Assembly: GCF_000740675.1 (NCBI RefSeq)
Contig: NZ_JPXI01000029.1
Location: 434,001 to 498,000 of the forward strand
From: Massilia sp. BSC265
GTDB taxonomy: Bacteria > Pseudomonadota > Gammaproteobacteria > Burkholderiales > Burkholderiaceae_D
DNA: 64,000 nt
Direction: 5' to 3'
Shown: piece by piece, positions 46,844 through 56,148 of the stretch
How positions within the stretch are numbered: position 1 is the first letter of the stretch
How the letters are laid out: every line of letters begins with the position of its first letter
Translations under genes and position numbers: made by a program
Notes under the pieces: model-generated
Told to the model about the DNA's origin: nothing
The model's input: the letters and a program-made list of their open reading frames with translations, nothing else
Database searches by the model: none

Positions 46844-48307
46844 TCACTGGCGCATGAAACCGAGGTTGCGGCTGGCGAAGTAGCGAAGATTCGGGAAGAC
46901 ATCGGCGAGCTGGATCGGCGACAGCCCGAACCAGGTCCCGAGCGTTGCGCCGTACTGGTCCACCGAAATGTCCGGCAGCAGCGAGCCGGCGCCCACATCG
47001 TGGGCGTGCCCGAGACCGAGCTGCGGAAACATGCCATAGATGTCCCCACCCTTGACTGCGCCACCCACGACGAAGTGGTGCGATCCCCAACCGTGGTCGG
47101 TGCCATCGCCGTTGCTGCTGAAAGTGCGGCCGAAATCGGACGCGGTAAAGCTGGTGACGCTGGTACGCAGATCCACGCCGCGCAGATTCGACATCGCAGC
47201 GTCAAAATAGGCCACCGCGTGCGCGAGTTTGGCGAGCAGATCCGGCTGCGTCTTGAGCTGGAAGTCGTGGGTGTCGAAGCCGCCCAAGGCGACGAAGAAG
47301 ACCTGCCTGCGCACACCGAGCGTATCGCGTCCCCCGATCATGCGCGCGACGGTTTGCAGTTGCACGGCCAGGGGATTGACGGCGGCCTGCTTCGTGACCG
47401 GGTGGATATAGGGAGGGATGGGTGCCACGCCCGATGCCGGCAACATGGCCGACGCCAGCTGCGAGCGGGTGGAAATGGCGCGCTGCACGACGGCCGCGTG
47501 GTCCTTCTGGAAGACGTTCGTACTCTCGTTCGTGATGATGTCGCGCAGCGGATTGAGCGCCGCCGGGAGGCCGTACAGGTCGCCCAGGCCTGCGATGGGC
47601 ACCGCACCCGCCGCGCTGATGTGATACTGGTGAAGTTGTCGCCCCATCAGGAAGACACTATTGCCGCCAGCGGAGACCGCTGTGAATGCCGGGTTGGCAT
47701 TGTTGGCCATGAGGAGTTCGCCCATGCGCCCGCCCCAGCCCACGGTCACACCCTCCGGCCCATACGATTGCCAGAGCGACTGTTGGTCGTTGTGTGAAAA
47801 CAGCTTGGGTGGACGCGGCACGCTCCGGTTGTGAAACTGCTGGAGCGTCATGGGGGCCAGCATCGGTCCCACATTGGCGACAACGGCCGCGTGTCCGGCC
47901 TCGAACAATGCCTTGAGCGGCTCCAGCGCCGGATGCAACGCAAACGCGCGGCCCGGCTGCGACGTGGCGGGCGTGATCGGCAAGACGCCGCCCGCCATCC
48001 CCGGTGGCGGCAAGGCGAGCGCGCTGCCCGCCACATTGCGCACCGCCAGGTACTGGCTCCAGGAACTGCTGTCCGTCGCCAGGACGGTATTCGCCTGGTC
48101 GTTTCCTCCGCTCAGGAAGATGCAGACCAGGGCCTTGTAGTCGGTCGGCGCCGACTGGGCTGCGGCGGAGGCGACCGTGGCGAGATTGAGCGCGAACGGC
48201 GCGCCGGCCACCCCCGCAGCCGACAAGGCCGCGGACGCGCGCAGGAACTGGCGCCGCGACGTGCTAAGCGCGGGGGTGACGATGGTTCGATTCAGGTACT
48301 TCGACAT
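46844..48307 (-). CDS. DUF1501 protein with Tat signal
   Basis: 487 residues. The N terminus has a twin-arginine signal, STSRRQFLRASAALSAAG, with a hydrophobic core to about residue 50. The DUF1501 domain is alkaline-phosphatase/sulfatase-like: FLSGGNDQANTVLA near 63-76, FVALGGFDTHDFQ near 340, SFTASDFGRTFSSNGDGTDHGWGSHH near 390-415 (Asp and His typical of the family). DUF1501 proteins usually lie beside DUF1800 genes, and both are thought to be exported, but no biochemical role is established. AAGGA precedes the ATG. DUF1800 lies 11 bases upstream, so the two are cotranscribed. Confidence 0.9.
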   Translation of the reverse strand: MSKYLNRTIVTPALSTSRRQFLRASAALSAAGVAGAPFALNLATVASAAAQSAPTDYKALVCIFLSGGNDQANTVLATDSSSWSQYLAVRNVAGSALALPPPGMAGGVLPITPATSQPGRAFALHPALEPLKALFEAGHAAVVANVGPMLAPMTLQQFHNRSVPRPPKLFSHNDQQSLWQSYGPEGVTVGWGGRMGELLMANNANPAFTAVSAGGNSVFLMGRQLHQYHISAAGAVPIAGLGDLYGLPAALNPLRDIITNESTNVFQKDHAAVVQRAISTRSQLASAMLPASGVAPIPPYIHPVTKQAAVNPLAVQLQTVARMIGGRDTLGVRRQVFFVALGGFDTHDFQLKTQPDLLAKLAHAVAYFDAAMSNLRGVDLRTSVTSFTASDFGRTFSSNGDGTDHGWGSHHFVVGGAVKGGDIYGMFPQLGLGHAHDVGAGSLLPDISVDQYGATLGTWFGLSPIQLADVFPNLRYFASRNLGFMRQ

Positions 48308-48318
48308 TGCTGGCGTCC

Positions 48319-50145
48319 TTATTTTTGCACCACATATTCCGGGGATGCCATCACCAGGAAAATGGCGAGGTGCACCCGGTTCCTGCGCGCGGCCTCCACA
48401 AGGGCCTGGTTCGCGGCGGTCGGCGCAGGCAGCGCTATCGCGTTCACCGCGCCGATGACCCTGTTGCGCTGCTCCGGCAACATGCGTTGTCCGGTCAGCA
48501 GGCGGTCGAGACGGTCGACCAGTGCGGCGGGCGACCCGGCCAGCGCCAACTCCGTCCGGTAGTCCGGGACGATGTCGCGTCCCGCGCCGGCGCCGTTGGC
48601 GATCACCTCGCGCATGGTGTTCAGGTAGCCGACCACCGACGTTTCGGAGACGATCTGCATCTCAGGCGCCACGAGACCAACGCGCGCTGTCGCGCTGTTG
48701 CTGGGCACATAGTTGGGGCGGTAAAAGTTGAACACCGATGGCGAGCGCATCGCCGTCTGGCCGATCGACGTCGTCACATCGTCGCTCACCCCGACCAGGA
48801 AACGCCCGGATGTCGACTTTGCATGAAAGCTGCGCATCCAGTTCGCGTAGCGCAGCACCGGCTCGCGCACGCGCATGGTGGTATCGCCGCTTTGGCGGGC
48901 CACCGGATCCAGCAGAATGGCGCGAATGACTGCTTTCATGTCGCCACGCACTCCCTTGCCGTTGTCCGCGAACGCGCTCGCGACCCGGGCTATGTAGGCG
49001 GGGCTGGGATTACTGGTCACCAGGCGCTGGATCAGCAGGCGCGAGAAGAAGGGTGCGGTATTCGGATGCATGAACAAGCGGTCCAATGCCGCCTTGAGAT
49101 CGGCCTCGCCGCTTGAACCGCCGCGCAAGTGCAGGCCGAGGAAGGATTTTTCCAGGGTCGAATGGAAGGTGGGGTATTGCTGCATCGGCGTGATGTCCCT
49201 GTCGGCCCACGCATTCCCCCCGTGGAAGCGTTGATTGCTCTTGTCGGGACCAGCCCAGCTCCAGCCGGTGAATACCCGCGACAGCCCCACGATGTCATCG
49301 TTGGTATAGGTCTCGACCGGCTTGCCGTTGACCAGCTTGCGGGTGCCGTCCTGGTTCAGCTCATACAAGCCGATGGTGAACAGCTGCATGACCTCGCGCG
49401 CAAAGTTCTGGTCCGGCATGCGCGTTCCGGATTCCTTCTCGTTGCGCAGGCTTCCCAGATACAGGCCCATCATTGGGTGCAGGGTGACGGCCTCGAGCAA
49501 ATCGCGGAAGTTTCCGAAGGCGTGCGTTCCCAGCATGTCGTAATAACTGGCGACGCCACGCGGATGGTCGACCACGGTTCCGTCAACGAAAGAGACGACA
49601 AAGATCTGTGAGAGTCCGAAGGTCACCCGTTGCCGCAGCTGATCGTCGGCAGTGACGGCCTGCTTCCAGAACGATTCGAGGAAATGCCCCTGGTTCAGGA
49701 CGGTCCCCTGGGGCAACACGTTCCGAAGATTATTAATGTAGGCAACATGCGAAGTCTGCGGCAGCGTGAACTGCCGCTCGACCCAGGCAGCATAGCCGTT
49801 CTGGGTTGCATAGTTGATCTCGGCGTCGGTCGCGCCAAACGTGGCTTGGGCTAACAAGCGGGAAGCGCCGACCGTATTTGCACCGGCGGCACTGTTTGCC
49901 GACCGGCCCGCCATATGGGCGCTGCCGGCGCCGGCAGCGGAAAGCGAAGCCCCTTGCCCGCTGCCGGCGCTTACCGAGGAAAGTCCTTGCGCCGCAGCGC
50001 CTTCCTGCCGGTGATCGTCAGGCGCCCCCTCGCCTCCGCAGGCAGTCAGGCCGCCGAAGAGCAGCAGCAGGCCGAGGTGCCTGGTTACATGAGGGAAGCG
50101 GCGGGATGAACGAATTTCCACGCCCACAGCCTGTTGGGTTGTCAT
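48319..50145 (-). CDS. DUF1800 lipoprotein
   Basis: 608 residues. A signal peptide ends in a lipobox, GGLTACGG, with Cys near residue 36, so it is probably a lipoprotein. A Gly/Ser/Ala-rich linker (about 40-95) is followed by the DUF1800 domain from ASRLLAQATFGATDAEI near 100 to the end. It includes VRQRVTFGLSQIFVVS-type sequence, NFAREVMQLFTIGLYELNQDG near 265-285 and WSWAG. AGGAG lies 7 bases before the ATG, which selects this start over longer frames. It is the first gene of a run DUF1800-DUF1501-HlyD-C39 ABC. Its enzymatic activity, if any, is unknown. Confidence 0.9.
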   Translation of the reverse strand: MTTQQAVGVEIRSSRRFPHVTRHLGLLLLFGGLTACGGEGAPDDHRQEGAAAQGLSSVSAGSGQGASLSAAGAGSAHMAGRSANSAAGANTVGASRLLAQATFGATDAEINYATQNGYAAWVERQFTLPQTSHVAYINNLRNVLPQGTVLNQGHFLESFWKQAVTADDQLRQRVTFGLSQIFVVSFVDGTVVDHPRGVASYYDMLGTHAFGNFRDLLEAVTLHPMMGLYLGSLRNEKESGTRMPDQNFAREVMQLFTIGLYELNQDGTRKLVNGKPVETYTNDDIVGLSRVFTGWSWAGPDKSNQRFHGGNAWADRDITPMQQYPTFHSTLEKSFLGLHLRGGSSGEADLKAALDRLFMHPNTAPFFSRLLIQRLVTSNPSPAYIARVASAFADNGKGVRGDMKAVIRAILLDPVARQSGDTTMRVREPVLRYANWMRSFHAKSTSGRFLVGVSDDVTTSIGQTAMRSPSVFNFYRPNYVPSNSATARVGLVAPEMQIVSETSVVGYLNTMREVIANGAGAGRDIVPDYRTELALAGSPAALVDRLDRLLTGQRMLPEQRNRVIGAVNAIALPAPTAANQALVEAARRNRVHLAIFLVMASPEYVVQK

Positions 50146-50836
50146 ATTTTTCTCCTGAACCCGTACCGGATCGTATCGATGTGGCGCGCCTATGCCCCAG
50201 GCAGAGCTCACACGGCGCGGCGGCGCCGCCGCGGCATAGGCAGCGCATGCGAACCACATTGTCCGCGGCCAGGCTGGGAGGGGCGAACAAAATTAGCGGA
50301 CATTAAGCGCGCCGCATGCCGATGGTTCTAAGGCAATGTTGCAAGCGCATTGCATCGGTGGACCGCGGCGCGGGGTCGACCTGCGTTGAAGTGCGGTGGA
50401 ACCGGTGCTCCATTGCGCCGGCGGCGAGCGCCGGCGCCCGGGGACCCCCTGCCAGGGCGAATGATTAGCCCTCACTAATGATGATTGCTGCGCGCGTGCG
50501 AATGGCGGATGCTCCCCGCCGGGAAGTCGCCGCGGCGCCTTCCTCGTCAATGTGTCACATCCAGGAGATCGAAATGCGTGTGTTGATAAAAAAGAAGTAA
50601 AGCAGGTAAGCGGCGGCATGTACGAGCGCACCGATAAAGGCGCGGTGGGCGTGCCGTTTCTGGTAAATTTGCAAACCACTGTCAATCGGGTGCTGAAGAA
50701 GTGGAACTGGCCTTGACCAACGGCTTCCCGGCGTAGCATCCACGCAGGGATACTGTCTTGCCGGCTTCGCTGCCTGGGCGGGATCATCCGCCCTCGGCGG
50801 CGGCCGGCGGCGGCCGCAGGAACAAGGTCTGCGGCC
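50146..50836. other. Long non-coding stretch upstream of the DUF1800 gene
   Basis: About 690 bases without a supported gene; several open frames lack family features and good starts. Seen in it: a perfect 18-bp palindrome of CGCGGCGGC and its complement at 50216-50233, inside longer arms CTATGCC/GGCATAG; and the repeat ATTAG-N6-CTAAT near 50463-50478, which could be an operator. The promoter of the DUF1800 run must lie here but was not pinned down. Confidence 0.45.
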
Positions 50837-51526
50837 TCACCTCCCCTTTTTCCGCTCCCAGCCAAGCCCGTCGCGTTTCGATACGAATGGCGCTGGCAGC
50901 ACCGGCGCCGCCGCTTCGCGCAACTCCGCCCGCGCGCGCGCGAACACCGACCGCGCCGCGGACAGGCCGAGCAGGCCCATGACGGTGGCCACCAGCAGGT
51001 CCGGCACGCCGCTGCCGCTGTGGAACACCCCGAGCGCCGCCAGCATCACGGCCACGTTGCCGATCGCGTCATTGCGCGTACACAGCCATACGGAATGCAT
51101 GTTGGCGTCGCCGTCGCGGTAGGCGAACAGCAGCATCCCCACGAAGCAGTTGGCGGCCAGTGCAAGAAAACCGATGAAACCCATGGTCTCCGGCTTGGGC
51201 ACGGTGCCCGTCTGCCAATGCCACAGGGCCGTGCCGAGCACGAAGACTCCGTAGGCGCCCATGGTCGCTCCTTTCACCAGCGCTGTGCGCGCGCGCCAGA
51301 CCGGCGCCAGGCCGAGAACGAACAGCGAGATCCCGTAGTTGGCGGCGTCGCCGAGGAAGTCGACGGCATCGGCCAGCAGCGAGACCGAGCCGGCGGCCCA
51401 GCCGCCGACGATCTCGACGCCGAACATCAAGGCATTGACCCAGAGCGCGATCCAGAGGACGCGGCGGTAGCGAGAATCGACCGGCGGCTTGTTCGATGAG
51501 CAGCCGCCGCTGCAGCAATCAGCCAT
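50837..51526 (-). CDS. Short CDF-type cation transporter
   Basis: 229 residues, six membrane helices in the cation-diffusion-facilitator pattern, without the usual cytoplasmic C-terminal domain (members with it have about 300). The TM2 site LLADAVDFLGDAAN has Asp-x3-Asp, and TM5 has TRNDAIGNVAVM. A Cys-rich N terminus, MADCCSGGCSSNK, may bind metal. Family members export Zn, Co, Cd or Fe from the cytoplasm; the metal here is not determined. It lies 56 bases after dcd on the same strand. Confidence 0.82.
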   Translation of the reverse strand: MADCCSGGCSSNKPPVDSRYRRVLWIALWVNALMFGVEIVGGWAAGSVSLLADAVDFLGDAANYGISLFVLGLAPVWRARTALVKGATMGAYGVFVLGTALWHWQTGTVPKPETMGFIGFLALAANCFVGMLLFAYRDGDANMHSVWLCTRNDAIGNVAVMLAALGVFHSGSGVPDLLVATVMGLLGLSAARSVFARARAELREAAAPVLPAPFVSKRDGLGWERKKGR

Positions 51527-51582
51527 GATGCGTCAACCCATCAATATGATTCATTTTCGATAGGCTACCACGAAAAAATGAA

Positions 51583-52149
51583 TCAGGTTTTCGGCAGGGT
51601 GACGCCGTGCTGACCCTGGTACTTGCCGCCGCGGTCCTTGTAGGAGGTCTCGCAGACTTCATCGCTCTCGAAGAACAGCACCTGGGCGCAGCCCTCGCCG
51701 GCGTAGATCTTGGCCGGCAGCGGCGTGGTGTTCGAGAACTCCAGGGTCACGTAGCCTTCCCATTCCGGTTCGAACGGGGTGACGTTGACAATGATGCCGC
51801 AGCGCGCATAGGTCGACTTGCCGAGGCAGACGGTCAGCACGTTGCGGGGGATGCGGAAGTACTCGATGGTGCGGGCCAGCGCGAAGGAATTCGGCGGGAT
51901 GATGCAGACATCGCTCTTCACGTCGACAAACGAATTCGAATCGAAATTCTTGGGGTCGACGATGGTGCTGTTGATGTTGGTGAACACCTTGAACTCGTCC
52001 GCACAGCGGATATCGTAGCCGTACGACGAGGTGCCCCACGAAATGACCCGGCGGCCATCCGACTCGCGCACCTGGCGCGGCTCGAAGGGTTCGATCATTC
52101 CGGTCTCTTCCGCCATGCGGCGGATCCATTTATCGCTCTTGATAGCCAT
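51583..52149 (-). CDS. dcd: dCTP deaminase
   Basis: 188 residues. Converts dCTP to dUTP, feeding the dUMP pool for ThyA. Conserved segments are [13 protein letters not shown] at the start, [13 protein letters not shown] near 40, [25 protein letters not shown] near 110-134 (catalytic Arg, Ser and Glu), [15 protein letters not shown] and [13 protein letters not shown] at the end. The start MAIKSDK fits the Burkholderiales family pattern; a frame start at 52158 would add three residues. Its neighbour upstream on the same strand is an alpha/beta hydrolase. Confidence 0.97.
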   Translation of the reverse strand: MAIKSDKWIRRMAEETGMIEPFEPRQVRESDGRRVISWGTSSYGYDIRCADEFKVFTNINSTIVDPKNFDSNSFVDVKSDVCIIPPNSFALARTIEYFRIPRNVLTVCLGKSTYARCGIIVNVTPFEPEWEGYVTLEFSNTTPLPAKIYAGEGCAQVLFFESDEVCETSYKDRGGKYQGQHGVTLPKT

Positions 52150-52186
52150 CGGTGACATTCCAAAAAATCAATCCCGCGATTTTACG

Positions 52187-53020
52187 CTAAACCGCGGCCG
52201 CCGACACGGTTTGGGATGCCGCCGCCGCCGGCTCCAGCAAGCGCTCGATCATTGCGTGCGTCAGGCGCGCCGTTTCCTCCGGTTTCTCGAGCGGATACAG
52301 GTGGCCGCCCTCGATCATCACCAGGTTCTTGCCCACCAGCCGGCGCGTGGCGTCCAGCCCGGCCTGGCGCAGCTCCTCCGAGCTGGTACCGGCGATGAAG
52401 CCGACCGGCACCGGGTAAGGCTCGCGCAGGACGCTGCCCATGTGGTGCGGCAGCGTGTTGTAGATCATGGTTTCGACCCCGCGGTCGAAGCGCAGCTGCA
52501 CCCCGTCCGGATGGGGCTTCAGGCCGTGGTCGAGGTAGTCGTCGAGCGCGCCCGGCGCCCAGGCCTGGAACATCGGTTTCGAGATGAAATGCTGGTAGGC
52601 CGCCTCCCGGTCCGGCCAGACGTTGCGCCGGCGCTCGGAGAATTTCGCCGGCGAGAAGCGCGAGCCCAGGCCGCGGCGCTTGACCAGTTTCCACAGGAAG
52701 GCGCGCCAGCCGGCCACTACCGGCGAGTCGAGCATGACGACGCAGCGCGCCAGCTCGGGCCTCTGCTTGGCCGCCATCATGCTCAGCATGCCGCCGAGCG
52801 AATGCCCGACCAGGATCGGCGGCTGCGCATAGCCTTCCAGTTGGTGGATCAGCTCGTCCACCAGTCCGTGCCAGCCGTCGCCCACCGGAAAGCGTGGATC
52901 GTGGCCGTACATGTCGTGGGCACGTACCTCGTAGTCCGTACCCAGGGCCTGGAACAGCCGGCCGTAGGTGCCGGCCGGATAACTGTTCCCATGGGAGAAA
53001 TGCAGCAGCGGTTTGCTCAT
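52187..53020 (-). CDS. Alpha/beta hydrolase
   Basis: 277 residues. Oxyanion region HFSHGNSYPAGTYG near 7-20, nucleophile in LVGHSLGGMLSMMAA (Ser near 74), acid probably around GFIAGTSSEEL, and the base His in IEGGHLYPLEKPEE near 250. The pattern SHGN...GTY...AHDMYGHDPR is a group common in betaproteobacteria with no assigned substrate. It is 37 bases upstream of dcd on the same strand. The C terminus is Ala-rich. Confidence 0.85.
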   Translation of the reverse strand: MSKPLLHFSHGNSYPAGTYGRLFQALGTDYEVRAHDMYGHDPRFPVGDGWHGLVDELIHQLEGYAQPPILVGHSLGGMLSMMAAKQRPELARCVVMLDSPVVAGWRAFLWKLVKRRGLGSRFSPAKFSERRRNVWPDREAAYQHFISKPMFQAWAPGALDDYLDHGLKPHPDGVQLRFDRGVETMIYNTLPHHMGSVLREPYPVPVGFIAGTSSEELRQAGLDATRRLVGKNLVMIEGGHLYPLEKPEETARLTHAMIERLLEPAAAASQTVSAAAV

Positions 53021-53221
53021 GAGGCGCTATGGTGTGAATGTCAACGGGCCATTGTAATGAAAGAGCGCGGCGCACGAACGGCGTTTAGAGGGGAATGCCT
53101 ACACCAGAGCGCACGGTTGGATACCACATAGCAATGTCGACGGCCATGGCCTGGGGCTGCTGCGAACCGCAGAGAAGGCGGGCCGGAGATGAGGCTGGGT
53201 CTATCCCGGAAGCCGCGATGC

Positions 53222-55570
53222 CTAGCGGCCGTGCCAATAACGGCGGCGCTCGGCGCGGAACTCGCCGACGGCCAGCGTTTCGCCGAAACGGAGCGTGACC
53301 GCGCCCGATTCGTCGGTACGCAGGCGGCGGATGCCCAGGCTGGCGTAGCGCTCGACCACCTCCTTCTTGGGGTGGCGGTAGCGGTTGCGGTAGCCGACCT
53401 GGAAGATGCCGAGCCTGGGCTCGACCGCGGCCAGGAAAGCGGCGGTCGACGAGGTGCCACTGCCGTGGTGCGGAGCCAGCAGCACGTCGGCGCGCAGTCG
53501 GCCGGGCGCCCGCTCGAGGAGCTGCGCTTCCTGCGCCGCCTCGATGTCGGCCGCCAGCAGCATCGCCTTGCCGCCGGCGCTCACGCGCAGCACGCAGCTG
53601 CGGGCATTCGCCTTCAGCCCCTCCTCTTGGTACGACTGCGGCGCCGGACCAAGGAGCTCGAAGCGCACGCCGTCCCAGGTCCATCCCTGGCCGCTGCTGC
53701 AACGGCTGTGACGCCTGGCGGCACGCACCACCGGGTGACCGATGGCAAGCGAGGAATGCAGCTGGGCGACCGGCACGCCCTCGAGCAGCGTGCGGGCCCC
53801 GCCGGCGTGATCCAGATCGCTGTGCGAGACCACCAGCGCATCCAGCGCGCCGATGCCGCGGCCGCGCAGGTAAGGCAGGAGGATCCGGCCGGCCGCGTCG
53901 GCGCCCGGCGCGTACTGCGGGCCCGCATCGTAGAGGAGACGGTGGCGCTCGGTCTCGACCAGCAGGGCCATGCCCTGGCCGACATCGAAGGCGGTCACCG
54001 TGAAGCTGCCCCCGGGCGGCGCCGCCGGCAGCTGCGTCAGCATCGGCGCCCAGGCCGCCATCCCGGCCCAGCGGTGTGGCCAGCCGCGCGGTGCCAGCAT
54101 CCACGCAGTGCCGGCCAGCGCCAGCACGAAGATCCACGGCTGGGGCACCGGGGCGTTCATCACCGCGAGCGGACTGGCGGCCAGCCAGTGCAATCCGTCC
54201 GCCAGCAGTTCGATCGCCACGTGCGCCAGGCCGAGCACCCATCCCGCCAGCGGCGCCGGCAGCAAGGCCCCGAGCAGCGCCAGCGGCGTGACGAACAGGC
54301 TGACGACCGGGATGGCGATGGCATTCGCGACCGGACTGGCCAGGGATACCTGCGCAAACAGCAGCATGGTCAGCGGCACCAGGCCGATGGTCACGGCATA
54401 CTGGGTCTGGACGGCCGCGCCGAGCGTGCGGCGCCATCCGGTGCTGGTCTGCACCCGCCCCAGGTTGGCGTACAGTATCACGGCCACCGCGCCGAACGAG
54501 AGCCAGAAGCCGGCACCCAGCACGGCCCAGGGATCGATCAGCACCACGGCTGCCAGCGCGAGGCACAATATGTGCGACAGCGCCACCACCCGGCCGAACC
54601 ACAGCGCCGCGGCCACCGCCGCCAGCATGAAGAAGGTGCGCTGCGCGGGCACGCCGGAACCGGCAAGCAGCACGTACAGCAAGGCCACCACGGCGCCCGC
54701 CAGCGCCGCGGCCTTCTGGGCCGGCAGGCGCAGGGGCAAGGCGGCGCCTTCGACGTAGAAGGAACGGCGCCACAGGCTTGACATGACACATGCCGCCAAT
54801 GCCGCGATCATCGTGATGTGCAGGCCCGAGATCGATACCAGGTGGCCGATGCCGGTACGGTTGAAGACATCCCATTCGGATTGCGGGATACCGCGCTGGT
54901 CGCCGATCACGAGGGCGACAATCACGCCGGCATAGCGCTTGCCCTCGAGCTGCTGCAGGATGTGGCGGCGCAGTGCGGCGCGGGCGCGTTCGACCACATG
55001 CCCCACGCGCGGCACGAAGGCGTCGAGGCGCATATTGCGCGGTCCCGCAGGGCGGACGTAGCCGGTGGCGCGCACGCCCTGCTCGAGCAGCCAGGCCTCG
55101 TAGTCGAATCCGTAGGGGTTGGCGTTCCCGTGGGGGCGCTGCAGGCGGACGACCAGCTGCCAGCGCTCGCCGGGTGCGACCTGGCTGTCCGCGCCCGCAG
55201 CCTGGCCCTACCATGAGATGGCGATCCGGCTCGGTACCGTGGCCTCCGGCGTCAGGACGCGCTCGACGCGCAGGTTGAAGCGCGCGCCGCCGTCGAATTC
55301 GTGCGGCAGACTGTCGACCGTGCCGACAACGGTGACGTCCCTGCCCTCCTGTTCGCGTGGCAGCGCTTCGGCAAGGGCGATGTGGGCGAGCCAGGCCGAC
55401 CATGCGGCGCCGAGGATGGCGGCGGCGAGCAGGGTCGCGGCGTACTTGCGCAGTGCGAACAGGAGCAGCGCCACGGCAAGCGCACAGGCCAGGTAAGCGG
55501 GGGACAGAAGTTCGGCGCGTGTCTGGAGCCAGCATACCCCGGCGAGGAAGGCGAGGATCGCGCAACGCAT
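53222..55570 (-). pseudogene. comEC: comEC/rec2 DNA-uptake channel gene, interrupted by one amber codon
   Basis: ComEC forms the inner-membrane channel for transformation. The gene is readable in one frame over 782 codons except for a TAG at 55210-55208, after codon 120 (reading SRIAISW-stop-GQAAGADSQ). The frame continues without shift into VAPGERWQLVVRLQRPHGN, typical ComEC sequence, so a Tyr or similar codon probably changed to TAG. The N-terminal DUF4131-like region (about 1-170), the Competence domain (about 200-480, LVSISGLHITMIAAL) and the metallo-beta-lactamase domain (LDALVVSHSDLDHAGG, DVGQGMALLV) are all present. The remaining part could be made from an internal start only. A sequencing error is possible. 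Confidence 0.85.
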
Positions 55571-55605
55571 GGCCGGGCGGCGGGCTGGGTTTCGGCTTGG
55601 CCGCG

Positions 55606-55914
55606 CTAGGCTGTAGGGCTATCGGCAACCAGCTGGAAGTCGTGGAACTGGTCGGCGACAAGCTCGGGCGGCGGATTGCAGCCGCAGATGCACAGGTCGT
55701 CGCTCAGCGCGCACGCCTTCCCTTCGGACTGGTCCGGCAGACGCGGCATGAGGCACTGGATGACGCCCTGCTCACCGCACTCGGGGCAGTCGACCGGATC
55801 GCCTTCGCGGGCGAGCGGCATGCCGTCGAGGATGGCGAAGGTGCTGGAAGCCCTGACGGTGCCGCCTGCGGTGGTGGTGGCGCCGGCGCGGATGTAGAAA
55901 CGTTTGTGGGGCAT
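55606..55914 (-). CDS. PAAR-domain protein (type VI secretion spike tip)
   Basis: 102 residues. The PAAR motif spans KRFYIRAGATTTAGGTVRAS near residues 4-23 and continues through LAREGDPVDCPECGEQGVIQC, with cysteines and Asp that likely coordinate zinc at the cone tip. PAAR proteins sit on VgrG and carry effectors. AAGGAG lies 9 bases before the ATG. It is the last gene of the vgrG-lipase-immunity cassette, on the same strand, and is preceded by fragments of immunity-like genes. The comEC start lies 36 bases downstream. Confidence 0.9.
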   Translation of the reverse strand: MPHKRFYIRAGATTTAGGTVRASSTFAILDGMPLAREGDPVDCPECGEQGVIQCLMPRLPDQSEGKACALSDDLCICGCNPPPELVADQFHDFQLVADSPTA

Positions 55915-56000
55915 TTCCGCTCTCCTTCACCTGCTGTGGAAAGCTGGAATGTAGCTGAGCTGGGTTGATTTGCTTTGCGGAAGCTCAGCCTGGTCGCGAG

Positions 56001-56078
56001 GTCCCAATGCTTTGCCAAACCAGCGATCAGCATTCCTGCCACTGCAATCGCACCCCCTGCCCGAGCTAGAGGCCTCAT
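56001..56078 (-). pseudogene. N-terminal fragment of a second or third Tli4-like immunity gene
   Basis: An ATG with AGGTGA upstream opens a frame whose first 26 residues, MRPLARAGGAIAVAGMLIAG then LAKHWD, match the N terminus of the intact Tli4-like protein (MRRLFRTGLAVVLAGVVIAG then LARTWD) with the pattern MR-L-R-G-A-AG-IAGLA-WD. After that the sequence runs directly into the PAAR ribosome-binding site with no further similarity. It is a truncated copy, 70 bases after the previous fragment. Confidence 0.7.
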
Positions 56079-56148
56079 ATCAACTCACCTAGTGCATACC
56101 TGCTGGCGATGAGCGTGCCGGCAGCTTTGGCCGGACCTGACGAAGATG

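Noticed and set aside
50293..50865. Open frames in the long spacer upstream of DUF1800
   Set aside because: They have no ribosome-binding sites, no family patterns and poor amino-acid composition. A short hydrophobic frame at 50555-50743 was considered as a peptide substrate but has no double-glycine leader.
53085..55661. An 858-codon open frame on the minus strand across comEC
   Set aside because: It is the shifted shadow of the comEC frame. The translation is Arg/Pro/Gly-rich without family motifs, whereas the comEC frame carries clear domains on both sides of the amber codon.
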